In this document: positions 34,277-46,587 of the stretch, piece after piece
Layout: every line of letters begins with the position of its first letter
Position numbering within the stretch: the first letter of the stretch is position 1
Source of the DNA: Cylindrobasidium torrendii FP15055 ss-10
Taxonomy: Eukaryota; Basidiomycota; Agaricomycetes; Agaricales; Physalacriaceae
Reading direction: 5' to 3'
Length of the DNA stretch: 64,000 nucleotides
Assembly (NCBI GenBank): GCA_000934385.1
Contig: KN880513.1
Coordinates: 1-64,000, forward strand
Program-made: the position numbers and the translations under genes
Notes under the pieces: model-generated
Database searches by the model: none
The model's input: the letters and a program-made list of their open reading frames with translations, nothing else
Told to the model about the DNA's origin: nothing

Positions 34277-35240
34277 GGTGTAATTACGCTCGGATCGCCT
34301 GGAGTGGAGTGGCTGGCCCGTTGCTGGGGTATTGGCGCAAAAGAATAGGATGTGTAGTGAAAGTAGAAAGGCAAGGAAAAAGAGGAAGAACAATGGGCCC
34401 GAAAGAAAGACTGAAGTTAATATAGAGGCACTGACCGCCCGCTGTGACGATTGTGCAGTGACGTCCACAAACGGAGGCAGAATTTGCCGCGAAAAACGAA
34501 AAGACGCCCCGAAGGTCGGAAACTGAAGAGCAACGGAACGACGGGCAGGTATTTAAACCTTTCCGCTTCACAGACAGCGCTCGCAATCCGGAAACAAGCG
34601 GACTAATGGTCCGTTGCTACTATAGCGCGTGGTCAGACCATACCTTCTCACCAACGAGGCATGCTTCAGGTTATCAGAGAAATAGATGACAATGTGGACT
34701 GTTCCCAATTGAAGCGTGTTTCACGCGGACTTTCGAGATGCAAGGCCAGATTAGACTAACGCAAAAAATGATGTTATCAACAGCTCTATTTTCCCAGTGC
34801 CAAGCCTTTCTCCCGTAAATCGCAAAGATTCCATAAGTACTGTAAACGGGTTGACCGAGACTCAAGTACTCACCCCACTTGAATGTTTGCCCACTCCAAT
34901 CCTGCTTGCCGTACTGCGACTGCGCAGAGGCCGTCTAGCTCACATTCTGGGGCCCCATCTCATTCATGGAGACTCTGAATGAAAATGAAAACCGTGACCG
35001 TGACCGTGCCAAGTCCTCGACACCCTGCCGAAATCATCCCCTCTGAAGCGAGGAATCTCCTTGCCCCCCAGCGACTGGGTGACCAACTCTATGGGTCAAG
35101 AAGTAACTCTGCCAGCATCGGTTGCTAAATGTTATGCTCTAGACGGCGGCTACCATAAAGACACAGTGTACAATACAAGGCACAACACATCATATGAATA
35201 AATCCCCGCAAACTAAATAGACTCAACTAACATCGAAGCA
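34277..35240. other. Intergenic, promoter of the basic protein gene
   Basis: 964 bp. On the minus strand a TTTAAATA word near 34552-34560 could be a core promoter element. A small tandem repeat of the hexamer GTGACC lies at 34991-35010. No further gene is supported. Confidence 0.4.
34991..35010. repeat. Short hexamer tandem repeat
   Basis: About three copies of the word CCGTGA/GTGACC in direct succession; probably of no consequence. Confidence 0.5.
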
Positions 35241-37433
35241 TTAGGGTCCTGCTTGCTGCTTCTCTGCGGCAGTGTCCATCGCACTGAAAGTCATATGGTT
35301 GGCCAAACGCGAGCCGGTCGTCTTCTCCTGCTCATCCACCCGTGCTAATGCCGCAGTGCTGGTATTTGCATATGGCTCCTCTGATTTCGTTAACGCTTCT
35401 CTCAATCGTTTCGCTACATCCTTTGTCCTTCTTGTCTTGGCACTTCCCCGCGCAATATACACTGCAGAACCAATTCCACAAAGGAAGCTGGCCGGGATGA
35501 GGGTACCCGTCGTCCATGGTGGTCGTTGGAATCTGCACCACCATCCGTCAGTCGAAAGCCACACTGTTGTCGCGTAGATGCTCCTACCGGTTCATACTCC
35601 ACATGCAAGCACATAAAAGTATCTGCACATAGCCAACCATTCAGCCGACAGAAGAAGGTAAATTCGTGCAAACTTACCTGAAAGAACGAGTTACCGTCGT
35701 TGAGTAGGCAGATCAAAAGCGCGGTGCTGGTCATCACGGTCAGTCCTGCCAACGGTCGGCAACGATGCACGTACTTGATGGGAAACGCCTTTGTACCGAG
35801 AGATGTCAGAATGATAGCGCTGGAGTCCTTGAAAACATACCCGATGAGTGGCGGTACCGTGCGGACGGTACCAAGTTTGATGATGTTGAAACTTGACTTG
35901 CTCTGTTCTACCGTTAGACAAGTATACCCAGCTGGAGTGTACACATACGCCGGTGGAGGTCGTACTGCTCATCGTTGGTAAGGACGTGGACATAATTTGG
36001 GTCATACATCGGGTCGGGCAGGTCGTCCTCGTCAAACAGCGGTGGGAGGCGTGCTTTCTTTCGCAATTGACGCGTTTTACGCTTGTAATGCCATATCCAG
36101 TACACGCGATATGTGTCCAAAACGCGCGATGGAATGAGACCGATACCGGTGACAGTGAAAAGACCTAGTGCTAATGTTAGCACACGTTCCGTTGGTCCTC
36201 AAATTTCGACACGAACCGTTGACAACTTGCGAGCTGACTTCTACCCAGAAGCCCTGGAGGTTATCGTTGTGTAGATTGATAAGTTTTCCCAGGAATAGAA
36301 CGATAGCCGCGCCCCAGAACACTGTGAGGGTGGACGATATAAGTTCAGAGCATAGCGGACCAGACGGAAAGAGGATTTATCACGCACCCACGCAGAAGCC
36401 ATAGATTGCGGTCAGAACCTGTTTATTTTAGAACTTGGACAAGACAATCATGAGGAGACGTACACCCATCGCTGGAATGGAGGTGAGCGGTCTCGGAGCG
36501 GATAGTTGTAAAGGTGCTTACGAGTCTTGAGGAATGACCAGAGACCCATGAGCGAACGCCTCACTTTGGAGGGGCGTTGGAGTACATCGTTGACATGCCT
36601 GTCCAATGCATCGTCAAGTTTGCCGTCGCGCTCCTCGTCCTGACCCTTCGGCGGGTCTGGCAATACCAACACGGGCTTCCGTTTATACCAAGACATGGGC
36701 GGACTAGACTATGGTCAATGATTGCGGTGCATCAGGTTAACAAAGGGCCTCACAAGATAATGGCGTTTGCGGCGTTGGTCATATTGGACACAGTTGCCAC
36801 TTGCGGATCTACGGGGCAGGTCAGGTATTCCATTTTCGGGCAATGCAAGTGGGACTCACCAATGGCATCGAGGTGTTCGACAATTTGATCATGGTGATGA
36901 TCATCCAAGGGCGCGTAGGACTGGAAGCTGGCTTCGTCTGCGGAGGACACACTTAGCGCCCTGTCCACCAAGCGGGGTGACCCTGGTGGGCCATCCTGGC
37001 GATATTGGATGTCTGTCGTTGGACCTTGTAGGGTGTAGACGGTGTCCGTCCGGGGAGGAGACGCCGTGCGGCGGTCGTTAATGAAAGAAGTTGTGCTCCG
37101 TTCATTTCGCAGCAGTCCTGGGCTCGCAGTGGGCAGCACTGAGCTTGCCTGCGACATGCAGTGGTCCTGAACCCTACTTCCTGCGCGCGGCCTGCCTCTT
37201 CTTGTTGTTGGGGACGGCGGCGGATCTAGCTTTCTGAGCATAGGTGATTCAACTCTAGGGGATGTCGTCGATGGGCTAGGTTCATGTTGGTCCGTGATTT
37301 GTGGGTCTGGAGAACCAGAGCGCCGAAAGACGTCCGAGAGGCGGCGGCCAAGCTGCGAGCCGGCACTGACAGGACGTTCAGCGCCGTCTCGCAGCGTCGA
37401 GTATTGCGAGCGCTTGATTCGAACGGACGGCAT
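35241..37433 (-). CDS. DUF2985 integral membrane protein (540 aa)
   Basis: Twelve exons: 36860-37433, 36754-36808, 36522-36703, 36464-36471 (8 nt), 36388-36418, 36217-36321, 35949-36164, 35841-35902, 35775-35788 (14 nt), 35678-35726, 35588-35622 and 35241-35532. The total is in frame. The cytosolic N-terminal 200 residues are Ser/Pro-rich. The DUF2985 core follows: PPMSWYKRKPVLVLPDPP, LWSFLKTPMG, VLTAIYGFCVVFWGAAIVLF, GFWVEVSSQVVNGLFTVTGIGLIP, RVYWIWHYKR, DPMYDPNYVHVL, QTWYRPHGTATHRAFPI, ALLICLLNDGNSFFQ and GTLIPASFLCGIGSAVY. Four or more membrane helices. The family is widespread in fungi but of unknown function. The ATG at 37433 is the first in frame; the ORF upstream lacks one. The 8-nt and 14-nt exons are required to rebuild the conserved KTPMG and AFPI blocks. 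Confidence 0.88.
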
Positions 37434-37894
37434 CTTGGCGGGATAGACGGTGGTGGTCGAGGACAACTAAAGTCGATCGCGGTCATAATCAAAGACTGGA
37501 TGCCGGCGGCAATGTGCGCACAATGCAGGTGTAACCGAGTCGGCGATGTTCAAAAGTTCGAGTGTGATTTACATGGTCGTATACAGTGTCTTACACTTTG
37601 TATACGCTATTCTGCTATCATTTTGGACCTGGCCGCAGCCCATGCCGCCTCCAGACTGAGAGATAGTGCACACACCCGAGTCTTCCGCCTCAGGTTTCCG
37701 TAGAGCCGCAGTTGTCTCATTATTATGCACTAGACACAGGCCGGACAAGTAGAACAATGTGTGCTGACGTGCCATATGGACATTGTCCTCATTGTTGTCG
37801 CGGGTGAGCGCCTCAAATTCCATACCCAGAGTAGATAAGATACCCTGAAATTTGCGATCACGCATCGATTTGCGTTGAATTCAAGTCGACTTCC
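37434..37894. promoter_or_regulatory. Divergent promoter region, DUF2985 / PUS7
   Basis: 461 bp between two start codons on opposite strands. No recognised site. Small ORFs here show no conserved segment. Confidence 0.4.
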
Positions 37895-40770
37895 ATGTCT
37901 GTGCCCTCCCCTTCTGTGGCGACCGCGCCTGCCATTCGCGAACGCGAGGAGGACGTAGTTGGCGACGAGGAGCGCTCTGCCAAACGGACTAAGCTCGATA
38001 CAGAGGAAGAGCCCAAGAAACACGAACATGTCCTCCCACCGAGCCATGCGCTACTTGGTATCCCATTCCCTGAGGCTCAACCAAACGGCGCAATGAATTT
38101 CTTGGAGGAGAATGTGGGCATCTCGCAGTATGTTGGGCATACCTCGTCGAAGATTGAGGGCATCATCAAGCAGAGGTATATTGCATGTGAACAACGCCAG
38201 TTTTAAAGCTAACTGTAACAGATTTACGGACTTTTTGGTGTTTGAGGTGGACCAGGACAGCAACGTTATCCACGTCAAGTCGCTCGAGCAACCATCTTCG
38301 TCCAAAAGTGGGGACACCAGTGCTTCTGCTCTGCCGACTGAGGATGTGGAAATGGCCGCCCCGACTGAGGACGCTACATCAAAAGATACCGCCCCTGCGC
38401 CCACCGAGGACGCTGCACCTCCAGAATCTGCTTCCAAACCCGCCGAAGAGACTATCCCAGAGCCTACTGAGGATGCGGATGAGCCTTGGCCAGCATCGTT
38501 TACTACCCGGCTCTCTTCTTTTCTCTCGCCGCAGGCCGTCGAACAGGTCAAGACGATGTATCTTGAAGGACCCGAGCCGCCACGGGTGAGCGACGGTGGC
38601 TGGGGCGCGCGCGTGCCAAAAACGTCTGAAGATGGTGCGGAAGTTGCCGCGCCAGAACCAGAGCCGGCGCAAGACTCGGCTTCCTCATCCCGCGGCGGTC
38701 GTGGACGCGGTGGCAAGCGTGGAGGTCGTGGCGGAAGGGGAGGACGCGGTGGAAGAGGTGGCGGACGCGGCGGCAATGAACGCGAGGATACGCGCAAAGT
38801 ACTCTCCGAAGTCTGTATCCCAACCATCTCCCCATCCTTTCACGGATACCTGTACTCCAGACATTTATCTATTTTTCTTTCTTTTAGCCTATGGCGTCCA
38901 AGGAAAAGCGGACAGAGCTGCACCAGGCCGTGCGTGAGCTGTTCAAGGGCAAACTCGACAGCGAAACGGATACGACTGCCCCAGCCGATGCGGAGGATGG
39001 CTCCAGGATTGCGATCAAGTGGTCTCGTCGCGGCGGGCGCGGCGGTGCGCGCGGTGGAGGTCGAGGTATAACAAATTTCCTCTCTTAGCGCCAGTGTCCT
39101 CATTTCTCCTAGGTGGAGGCCGTGAAAAGGTCTCCAGAGGCAATTTCCCTCCCTACATTCACTTTACCATGCAAAAAACAAATCGCGACACCCAGGACGC
39201 CCTTAATCATCTTGCAAGGACGATGTTCATGAATAACAAGGATCTAGCAGTTGCAGGAACCAAGGACAAGCGTGGTGTTACTGTGCAACGCGTTTCGCTT
39301 AGACGCGGCGGCAAGACGGTTGAAGATGTCTGGAAACTTGCAAATGGCATCACCGGAGGACGGAGAACACCTGAAGAAGTTCTCACACAACGCGCTGACC
39401 GTGGCATCCGCATTGCCGACTTGCATTACCGCAAAGCTGGCCTCGAATTGGGGATGCTCAAGGGCAATGCGTTTGTCATTACCCTACGGTATGTCTCGGT
39501 CAGGCCTGATCAAGTTTGGGCTGACGATTCCCAGTGGTGTCAAGGTGGCTTCGCCAGAGAAGATGGAGGAAGGGCTCAACACCATAAAAAATAAGGGATT
39601 CATCAACTACTATGGTATGCCACGTCCTAGCTCCCCGTGTGCGTGTCTAACGCATCAATAGGCATGCAGCGCTTTGGAACTGCATCAGTCCCCACTCATG
39701 CCATTGGCCTCGCTCTCCTTCAGTCAGACTGGCAAAAGGCAGTCTCGCTTATCATGCGCCCGCGCCATGGCGAACACCCAGACGTCGAAGCCGGCCGCAA
39801 CGCCTTCCTTGTCGATGGAAACATAGACAAAGCACTGGAGCTTATGCCGCGCCGTGTCGTTGCGGAACGCTGCCTCCTTGAATCTTTCAAAAATATGAAG
39901 GGCGACACCCGGAATGCCATGGGCGCCTTGGATACTGTCAGTCCTTACGCTCTTTTATGCTTTTTTTTTATTAACCCTCCCCAGATCCCGAAAAACTTGA
40001 GGTTGATGTATATCCATGCGTACCAGTCGTATGTCTGGAACGCCATTGTGTCTGAGCGCATCAAGAAATTCGGCGCGGACAAACCCATTGCTGGGGACCT
40101 CGTCCTCGAAACTCCTGCTGCAATTACCATTAAAGAAGAACAGAATGACGAGAAAGAGGGAAAAGACCAGTCCAACCGCCAGCGCAAACGCTCGCGCAAG
40201 GTCTGGGAGCCACCCGTCATCAAGACGCTTACCACAGACGATGTCGACTCTGGCAAGTATACTATCTTTGATGTCGTTATGCCTCTCCCTGGGACGGATG
40301 TTGCGTATCCTGGCGGTGAACTGGGCGACCGGTACAAAGAGTTCTTGAAGATGGACGGCCTTGATGCGAACAACTTTGAGCGCAAGCAACGACTATACAC
40401 GTTGAATGGCTCCTATCGTGCAATGATGCACTTACCAAAAGAAATGTCTTGGGAGGTGCTGCGATACACAGACCCGGATGTCGCCCTCGCTCAGGCTGAC
40501 GAGGACCGCCTCTTGGGTTTCGACGCACCGGGCATCGATCCCGAAGGCAAGTTTATGGCGCTACAAATCAAACTTACGCTTGGGACGGCCGCGTATGCGA
40601 CCATGGCACTCCGGGAGATCACAAAAACGGACACGAGCGCGCATTTCCAGACTAGCCTTACTGCGGCGTCGGAGGACCAGAAATTTCGCGGGACTGTGAC
40701 AGAGGGGGCTGAAGCAGAAGGGGTTGAAGCAGAAGAGGAGGTTGTCGCCGAGATTGTGACAGAAGACTGA
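37895..40770 (+). CDS. PUS7: tRNA/RNA pseudouridine synthase Pus7 (TruD family, 854 aa)
   Basis: Seven exons: 37895-38175, 38222-38810, 38888-39065, 39113-39488, 39535-39614, 39662-39936 and 39985-40770. Pus7 isomerises U13 and U35 in tRNA, U35 in U2 snRNA and sites in mRNA. TruD signatures: GIIKQRFTDFLVFEV near the N-terminus, the catalytic Asp in [39 protein letters not shown], and YIHAYQSYVWN in the C-terminal half. Two features are unusual: an acidic linker with four PTED repeats (about 132-178), and RGG boxes at about 251-279 and 336-354, the second split by intron 3. RGG boxes usually bind RNA or drive condensation and are methylated by arginine methyltransferases. The C-terminus is Glu-rich. 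Confidence 0.95.
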
Positions 40771-41092
40771 ATGTAAAATGTTGTACAATTGTATACCTCA
40801 GAGTAGTGCAAAACATGATTTTGCCATTCACTTTCCACTCGCACGTTATGACGCCCAATGCTATTCAAACATTCCTACAGTATGTACTACTGTACACTGC
40901 TGCATATGACCGGCTGTATAAACGGTTATTGCTCTACATGCGGATAAGGATCGACGGAGGCAGTCCCGGCCTCGAGATATAACTACCGGGACACGTTTGG
41001 ACTTGCAATCGACTTTCATTTCACCTTTTCTTTTCTGTAATCCACTTGTACTGGTGCTTGCACTTTGACCCTTACACCACTTTCTATCGGAA
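40771..41092. other. Intergenic between PUS7 and the MFS transporter
   Basis: 322 bp, same-strand spacing; 3' UTR of PUS7 and promoter of the next gene. Nothing recognised. Confidence 0.4.
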
Positions 41093-42824
41093 ATGCCTAG
41101 CGTAGAGCGCATCGTTTTCTTGTCGCTGGTGCTGGATCTCTTTGCGTTCACGGTTCCACTGCCTCTGTTCCCACGTCTCATTGAGTGGTACACGGTTGTG
41201 AGTGATAGGCATGCGATTCGCGACTTGGACCAAATGCTAACAGGACGATCCAGAGAGAGATATCGGATTCGAACGGATTCTTGGCACGCACTTTAGCGTT
41301 TGTATCTGGCCTTCGCCAGTCCTTGTACGACCCAGGTCCCAATGTCAACTCGGCGCGATGGGATATTGTGCTGCTTGGTGCGTCGCAAGATCTTGTCGCA
41401 GTCAATTTCTGACCGAATGGATTAGGTGGCCTGCTTGGCTCAGTATTCTCGTGTGTTCCTCCATACTTTGTGTTAATTCTAAGATCTCATTACCCCCAAG
41501 AACACTCCAATTCATTGTTTCCCCCAAGATTGGCTCTCTGTCTGACAAGTACGGACGCAAGCGCATTCTGCTGATTACTATGATTGGCAACATCTTGTCC
41601 GCACTGGTGTGGATCAAGTCAACCACATTTGCCACCTACCTTCTATCACGCATCATTGGCGGCCTCAGCGAAGGTAACGTCCAACTAGCAATGTGCGTAA
41701 AATACACGCTTTTCTCTCCATTACTTTCAATCTGACAATACACTGTAGTGCCATTCTCTCTGATGTGACCACACCTGGAAACCGCAGCAAGGCTCTGGCC
41801 CATGTCGGGATTGCATTCGCCATCTGTTTCTGCATCGGTCCTCCTATAGGGGCGTACTTTGCCACTAAGCCCCTCCCACCATCCCTTGCAGAGAATACTT
41901 GGCTCGGAGATGTCAATGTGTACGCAGCACCTGCTCTGCTTACTCTCGTTTTACTCGTCGCGGAGACCGTGTTCTTGATGGTATCGCTCCCCGAAACACG
42001 CGGCAAGGCTCTCGCCAAACCATCCCCCAAGTCCGAGGCAAAGAAAAATGGACCACCAAAACCCAAGGCTAGCATCGAGCAAAGAATCGACATCCTCAAG
42101 TCTCTGCGCCGGATCCATTTCTTGTTCTTGGGCATCTTTTCGGGCATGGAATTCACCCTCACATTCATGACCTTCGATTGTACGTCTGTCTTTTCTCGTA
42201 GGCCTCCACAACTTTGCTAAGTAGATACCAAACAGTGTTCGACTGGAACAACAAGCAAAATGGATACCTCATTGGCTCGATTGGGATTATAAGCGCCCTC
42301 CTCCAAGGCGGCTACGTTCGAAGGGCAACATCAAAAGTTGGTGAAGGCAAAATGGCACGGCGCGGTGTTGCTGCGTGTACCCTGGCGTTTGTTCTCCTCT
42401 CCATCCTCCCCCACTTCTCCTCGTCAGGTGGCCAGACGGCGTTCCGGCTGCTGCAAGCTGCGGCAGTGTGCATGGCTTTCACTTCGGCCACCGTAGTCAG
42501 TTCATTGACGGCATTTGCCTCGCTTCAATGCGATGAACCCAGCATGGATGAGGCATCTGGAAAGCCGCTCGAGGAGCACCCGCAGTTGGCCAAAGGAAAG
42601 GCTTTAGGGATGTTCAGGTCTTCAGGCCAGCTGGGAAGAGCCCTTGGACCTTTAATCGGTGCGTTATTTCCCTCGTACCACCTGCTAGTCAGTTTCTGAT
42701 GCGCTACTTAGCATGTGCGTCCTACTGGACCGTGGGTCCTTCGTACACATACGGTGCGGCTGCCGTGGCGATGTTCATCCTCATGGGAGGCATGAAGAGA
42801 ATTGCTGCGACGAGGTCGCGGTGA
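41093..42824 (+). CDS. MFS transporter, MFSD10/TetA-like (470 aa)
   Basis: Seven exons: 41093-41197, 41254-41377, 41426-41450 (25 nt), 41501-41692, 41749-42179, 42236-42658 and 42712-42824. Major facilitator with about 12 helices. The loop 2-3 signature GSLSDKYGRKRIL and the helix-4 segment YLLSRIIGGLSEGNVQLA are clear. Helix 5 has GIAFAICFCIGPPIGAYFA, and a long basic central loop (KPSPKSEAKKNGPPKPK) separates the halves; the second half begins FDWNNKQNGYLIGSIGIISALLQGG. This arrangement matches the MFSD10/tetracycline-resistance branch of proton-driven exporters of organic anions or drugs. Substrate unknown. The N-terminus starts in helix 1 (IVFLSLVLDLFAFTVPLPLFP), so the ATG is well placed. 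Confidence 0.88.
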
Positions 42825-43326
42825 GTGGTGCTTCCCTATAACACCTGAAGACTGTATTCAGCCTAGTCTATCTACTCGTTGCTCTATTCCATTGCTCAAT
42901 CAAATAAAGCCAAAACTACCGAAAGCCCGCTGTGAGTGTAAGTCGTAGTATGTCAATAGGTAGACATGCAGTCTGTATCGCACGCTGGCTTGACGCTGGC
43001 CTTGCGAAGCGTTGTCGCCAAGGGTTGGCGATAGATCTAGTGCTCGCTTGGTGAACTCCCTTGAGACAATGAACGGAGAACACAAACGTCAGAAGCAGGG
43101 TAGAGTCTGTAAGACGCTGTCGCGGCCCTGAGGTTTCCTGATGATATTCACAACTTGTTCACGACGCTTCCTATGCTCAGTGGCACGCAGGCATGATCGC
43201 GATCGGAGGGTTCCACACTTTCTTGGCCTCTCACCTTCATTGACTCTCTTGCCTTCCCCGCTTCTTGGCCTATTGTAGACTTTGATTCGATTCACCAATC
43301 GGCAGAACTGGTACGCCCTGGAACAT
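42825..43326. other. Intergenic between MFS transporter and SWT1
   Basis: 502 bp, same-strand genes on both sides. AATAAAG at 42902-42908 could be the poly(A) signal of the transporter gene. No conserved ORF; the 94-codon minus-strand ORF is unsupported. Confidence 0.4.
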
Positions 43327-44972
43327 ATGTCTAACTTCAGTAGCTTCTCGTCTTCGACTAGCCATGGATACACTGGGACAAGTGAGTGGCCTAGCTATCG
43401 AGGGACCCAGTATGTGCTTGTCAATTTACTTACAAGGTCATTGGACACTCTGTTCAGAACACTATGGATCGCATAATATTACATCTTACAAACCATCTGA
43501 GCTGGCGGCGAGCTACGAAACCGCACCAAGTGATATTACTCTCGAGAGGTTCAATAAGATCGCCGACGAGGATGTGGAAATGCAGGTGTGTGGTATGTTT
43601 CTTCTTCAGCTCTACCAAGTATTTTGTCCGCGTTTGGCGAGTCTCTCAGATACGATTCCAAACATTCTGGGACATCACAAAACCGTTGTGGTCAACAATA
43701 CTAAAGAATTCACTTGCAGCCACCACTCGTAGAACAAGCTACATTCCTCGTCGTAGACACGAACATTCTCATCCATCACCTTGACACTCTTGTACAATTT
43801 GTGGTAGACGTTGAAAAATACGACGCGCCTGTCGTGGTGATTGTTCCAGGTGTGGTCATCAACGAGCTCGATGGGTAAGTGGGGCTTGTTTTGTTAGATT
43901 GGTGATCAATTATACACGCAGCCACAAGAAGAACAGAGACCTGAAGTGGTACATATCGACAGCGTCAACTTGGCTATTGAAGAAAGTTCGAGAGCACAAG
44001 AAGGTGCGCGGACAGGGTACGAAGGAGACCTTGCGAAAGTCGGGGAATTGGCGTGTAAAGTCGTCAGACGATGTAAGTATGAGGCTGCTATGATCACATC
44101 CCATTCTGATTGTGGGTTCAAGGTCATTTTGGACCGTCTGAATGACTATCTTATCCTTGATTGTTGTTTGTATTTTTCTCGAATCAAGCGTACCATTCTA
44201 TGGAGTGCGGACTACAATCTGTGCATTGAAGCACAGTCAGAAGGCATAGGTATTTCCTCCCGCTGCATCTTTACTAGCTGCGCACTGACTAGGCCGTCCA
44301 GAAACTGTGGAGAACACGCCTGGAGACCGCAAGAAATGGAGCAGCCTGTTCGTCGTTCGCTCGCTCTTTCCCGGGCTAGACGAGAGCCGCGTACGATTTG
44401 AAAGTAAGAAGGTCGCGTCACTGAACCGGAAGACGAAACTGGTGGACGACGGGGCAGTGAATCCGGTGGCCACCACAGATTCTGACGCGATGGATGTGGA
44501 CAGCAGCGGGCAGGACGACGAAGATGAGATAATGTCGCGAAGTGACTCGCGCGACAGGCTACACGAGCAAGTGCGGGCCCATTTCACGACGCTGCTGCAG
44601 GAGACGGTCTATCTCAACGGGCGGGACGAGATTGAACAAGTGCAGAGCCGACACGGGACGCCATCTATGCACGCGCCTGCATGGCACAAGAACCGCAAGC
44701 CGGTGGCGCAGTGGACAGCGTCAGAATGCGTGTCCTGGCTGGATAGCAAAAAGAAGTGCCTGGCGACGCAGCCACGGCTGGACGTATTTCTGCAAGCTCC
44801 ACGTTCGGGGCGTGGCTCTAGAGTTGGCAGAGAGTGGTCTCGCGCGGACTGGCATAAGATCCTGGTTGCACTAAGGAAGATTGGGGAAGACTGGGAAGAC
44901 AGTATCCTGTTGGAAAATGTAGACGCGCTCTCGACTATGGTAGAATTTGTGTACGACCAGCCTTTTGCGTAA
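43327..44972 (+). CDS. SWT1: Transcription-coupled nuclear mRNA endonuclease Swt1 (428 aa)
   Basis: Six exons: 43327-43381, 43458-43585, 43720-43874, 43922-44072, 44123-44249 and 44302-44972. Swt1 is a PIN-domain endoribonuclease that clears faulty mRNPs at the nuclear pore. The PIN fold begins at FLVVDTNILIHHL (first catalytic Asp), then VVIVPGVVINELDG (Glu and Asp), GHKKNRDLKWYISTAS, a basic insert (REHKKVRGQGTKE), NDYLILDCCLYF (Asp) and ILWSADYNLCIEA (Asp). An acidic linker (DSDAMDVDSSGQDDEDE) precedes a C-terminal HEPN-like helical part ending in WEDSILLENVDALSTMVEFVYDQPF. Intron 2 is 134 nt, longer than average, and could hide a small exon. The first two exons before the PIN domain are poorly conserved and less certain. 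Confidence 0.88.
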
Positions 44973-45112
44973 CTTATGTAGCACCAAATTGACTTTTGTC
45001 ATTTTCGGCGGAGTTTTGATTTTGGCTTATGTCGGACGCTGACCTCAGCCGGCGTATACCCGGAGTATGAAGGCGATGTTCTTTAACTTAGCAGGCTTCC
45101 TCTCACACCACC

Positions 45113-46587
45113 ATGGCTCGCCGACGTTCACTCTGCATTTTTCTGACGCTTTTGGCGCTCATCCTGGTCGGGACCGTGGTCGTATTGTCGTCGATAACCT
45201 ATTACCTCACTATCGACCCCAGCGCATATCTGAGCGACGACGAGGTACCGATTTTGGACCGACTGGAGCGGTGGAATGCGACAGCGCACGGCAAAGTGGA
45301 GCGCATCCCGCGTATCCTGCACCAAACCTGGCGCACGGAGACGTTGCCCGAGAAGTGGCAGGGGATATCTGATGAATGTCGCGAGTTGATGCCAGACTAG
45401 TGTGTCTATCCCGCTTTTTTGATTGTGCGCGCGGCTTATTTCCTGGCAGTGAATATATGCTCTGGACAGATGCCAGCTCGCGTGACTTCATAGCTGAGCA
45501 CTACCCTTGGTTTTTGGACACTTTCAACGACTACACCTACCCCATCGAGCGGGCAGATGCGATTCGGTACTTTGTCCTTCACCATTACGGCGGTGTCTAT
45601 CTCGACCTCGACATCGGATGTCGGCGTCCACTTGACCCGCTGCTCATTTATCCCGTCATTTTACCCAAAACGATCCCGGTTGGCATCTCCAACGACCTCA
45701 TTTTCTCCGAGAAGGGACATCCGTTCATGGCTCAGGCAATACACAGTCTCACCACTTGGGATCATTCCTGGATACTCAACTATCCTACCGTCATGTTTTC
45801 CACTGGCCCCATGTTCCTCTCTGCGCAGTACGCCATCTACACCTCGTCCCACCCGGCCTCCGCAAGCGACCCCATACGCGTACTGGCAAGGTCTCTGTAC
45901 GGCAAGAACGCAAAGAACGGAGAGGCGCCCAATTCCTTCTTTGACCATTTCTACGGCAGTAGCTGGCACGCAGAGGACGCTGGATTCATTGCATTCCTTC
46001 TCCGTTGGGGCAAGACGCTCATGTGGGTCGGACTTGTGGTGTTCATCATTGGCATCATTTCCATCTTCTTCCCCGCCAAGCAGCGTAACCGCCTCAGGCG
46101 TATGGGTGGATACGAGATCCTATTTCCTCGGCGCGCAGGTTCGCAGTCTGATTCAGACGACGAGTTGCCCGGTGTCGTAGGCCTCCCAGTTGACGTCCGA
46201 CCTCCTTCTCCTACTTCCTCTGAAGCGTCCAATGATCACTACGGCCGATCTAGCACATCTGGCGTCGCCGGCACTGTGCGCGCAGTCCGCAACCGTATTG
46301 CGGGCGTCTTGGGCTTTGGCGGGGACGATGGCTATTCCCGCGTGCCATCACGTCGGCGCAGCCAGCGGTATAGCCGCGGGGTTCTCTTCTTCCTCCCGGC
46401 CATGTTCACACCCCAAAGCCAGGACGTCGAATTGGGAGGGAGCAGCAGTCCTCCGGCTTACCAGTCACTCTCACGGCAACCATCACCCGATGCCAAACGC
46501 TTGCCGCGGGAAGAGGGTCGATCGACTGAACATGAGACGGCAACGACGTCCCGCACGCGAAGCACTTCGAATCAGCGCAATGCGTAG
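45113..46587 (+). CDS. SUR1: Mannosyltransferase, Sur1/Csh1 family, MIPC synthase catalytic subunit (474 aa)
   Basis: Two exons, 45113-45399 and 45450-46587 (one 50-nt intron). Sur1/Csh1 with Csg2 transfers mannose to inositolphosphorylceramide in the Golgi. The layout is type II: a short basic N-terminus, an uncleaved membrane helix (LCIFLTLLALILVGTVVVLSS), then the GT32 catalytic domain: IPRILHQTWRTETLPEKWQ, WTDASSRDFI, YTYPIERADAIRYFVLHHYGG and the DXD motif in VYLDLDIGC. A second hydrophobic helix (LMWVGLVVFIIGIISIFF) follows at about 300, and the last 150 residues are a Ser/Arg-rich tail. A second ATG at 45067 is in another frame. Compared with yeast Sur1 the C-terminal tail is longer. 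Confidence 0.92.

Noticed and set aside
37895..40770. RGG stretch in PUS7 as a separate RNA-binding gene
   Set aside because: It is in frame between conserved TruD blocks, and splice phases on both sides agree with a single protein.
43089..43373. 94-codon minus-strand ORF before SWT1
   Set aside because: Overlaps the SWT1 first exon, low-complexity basic sequence, no family resemblance.
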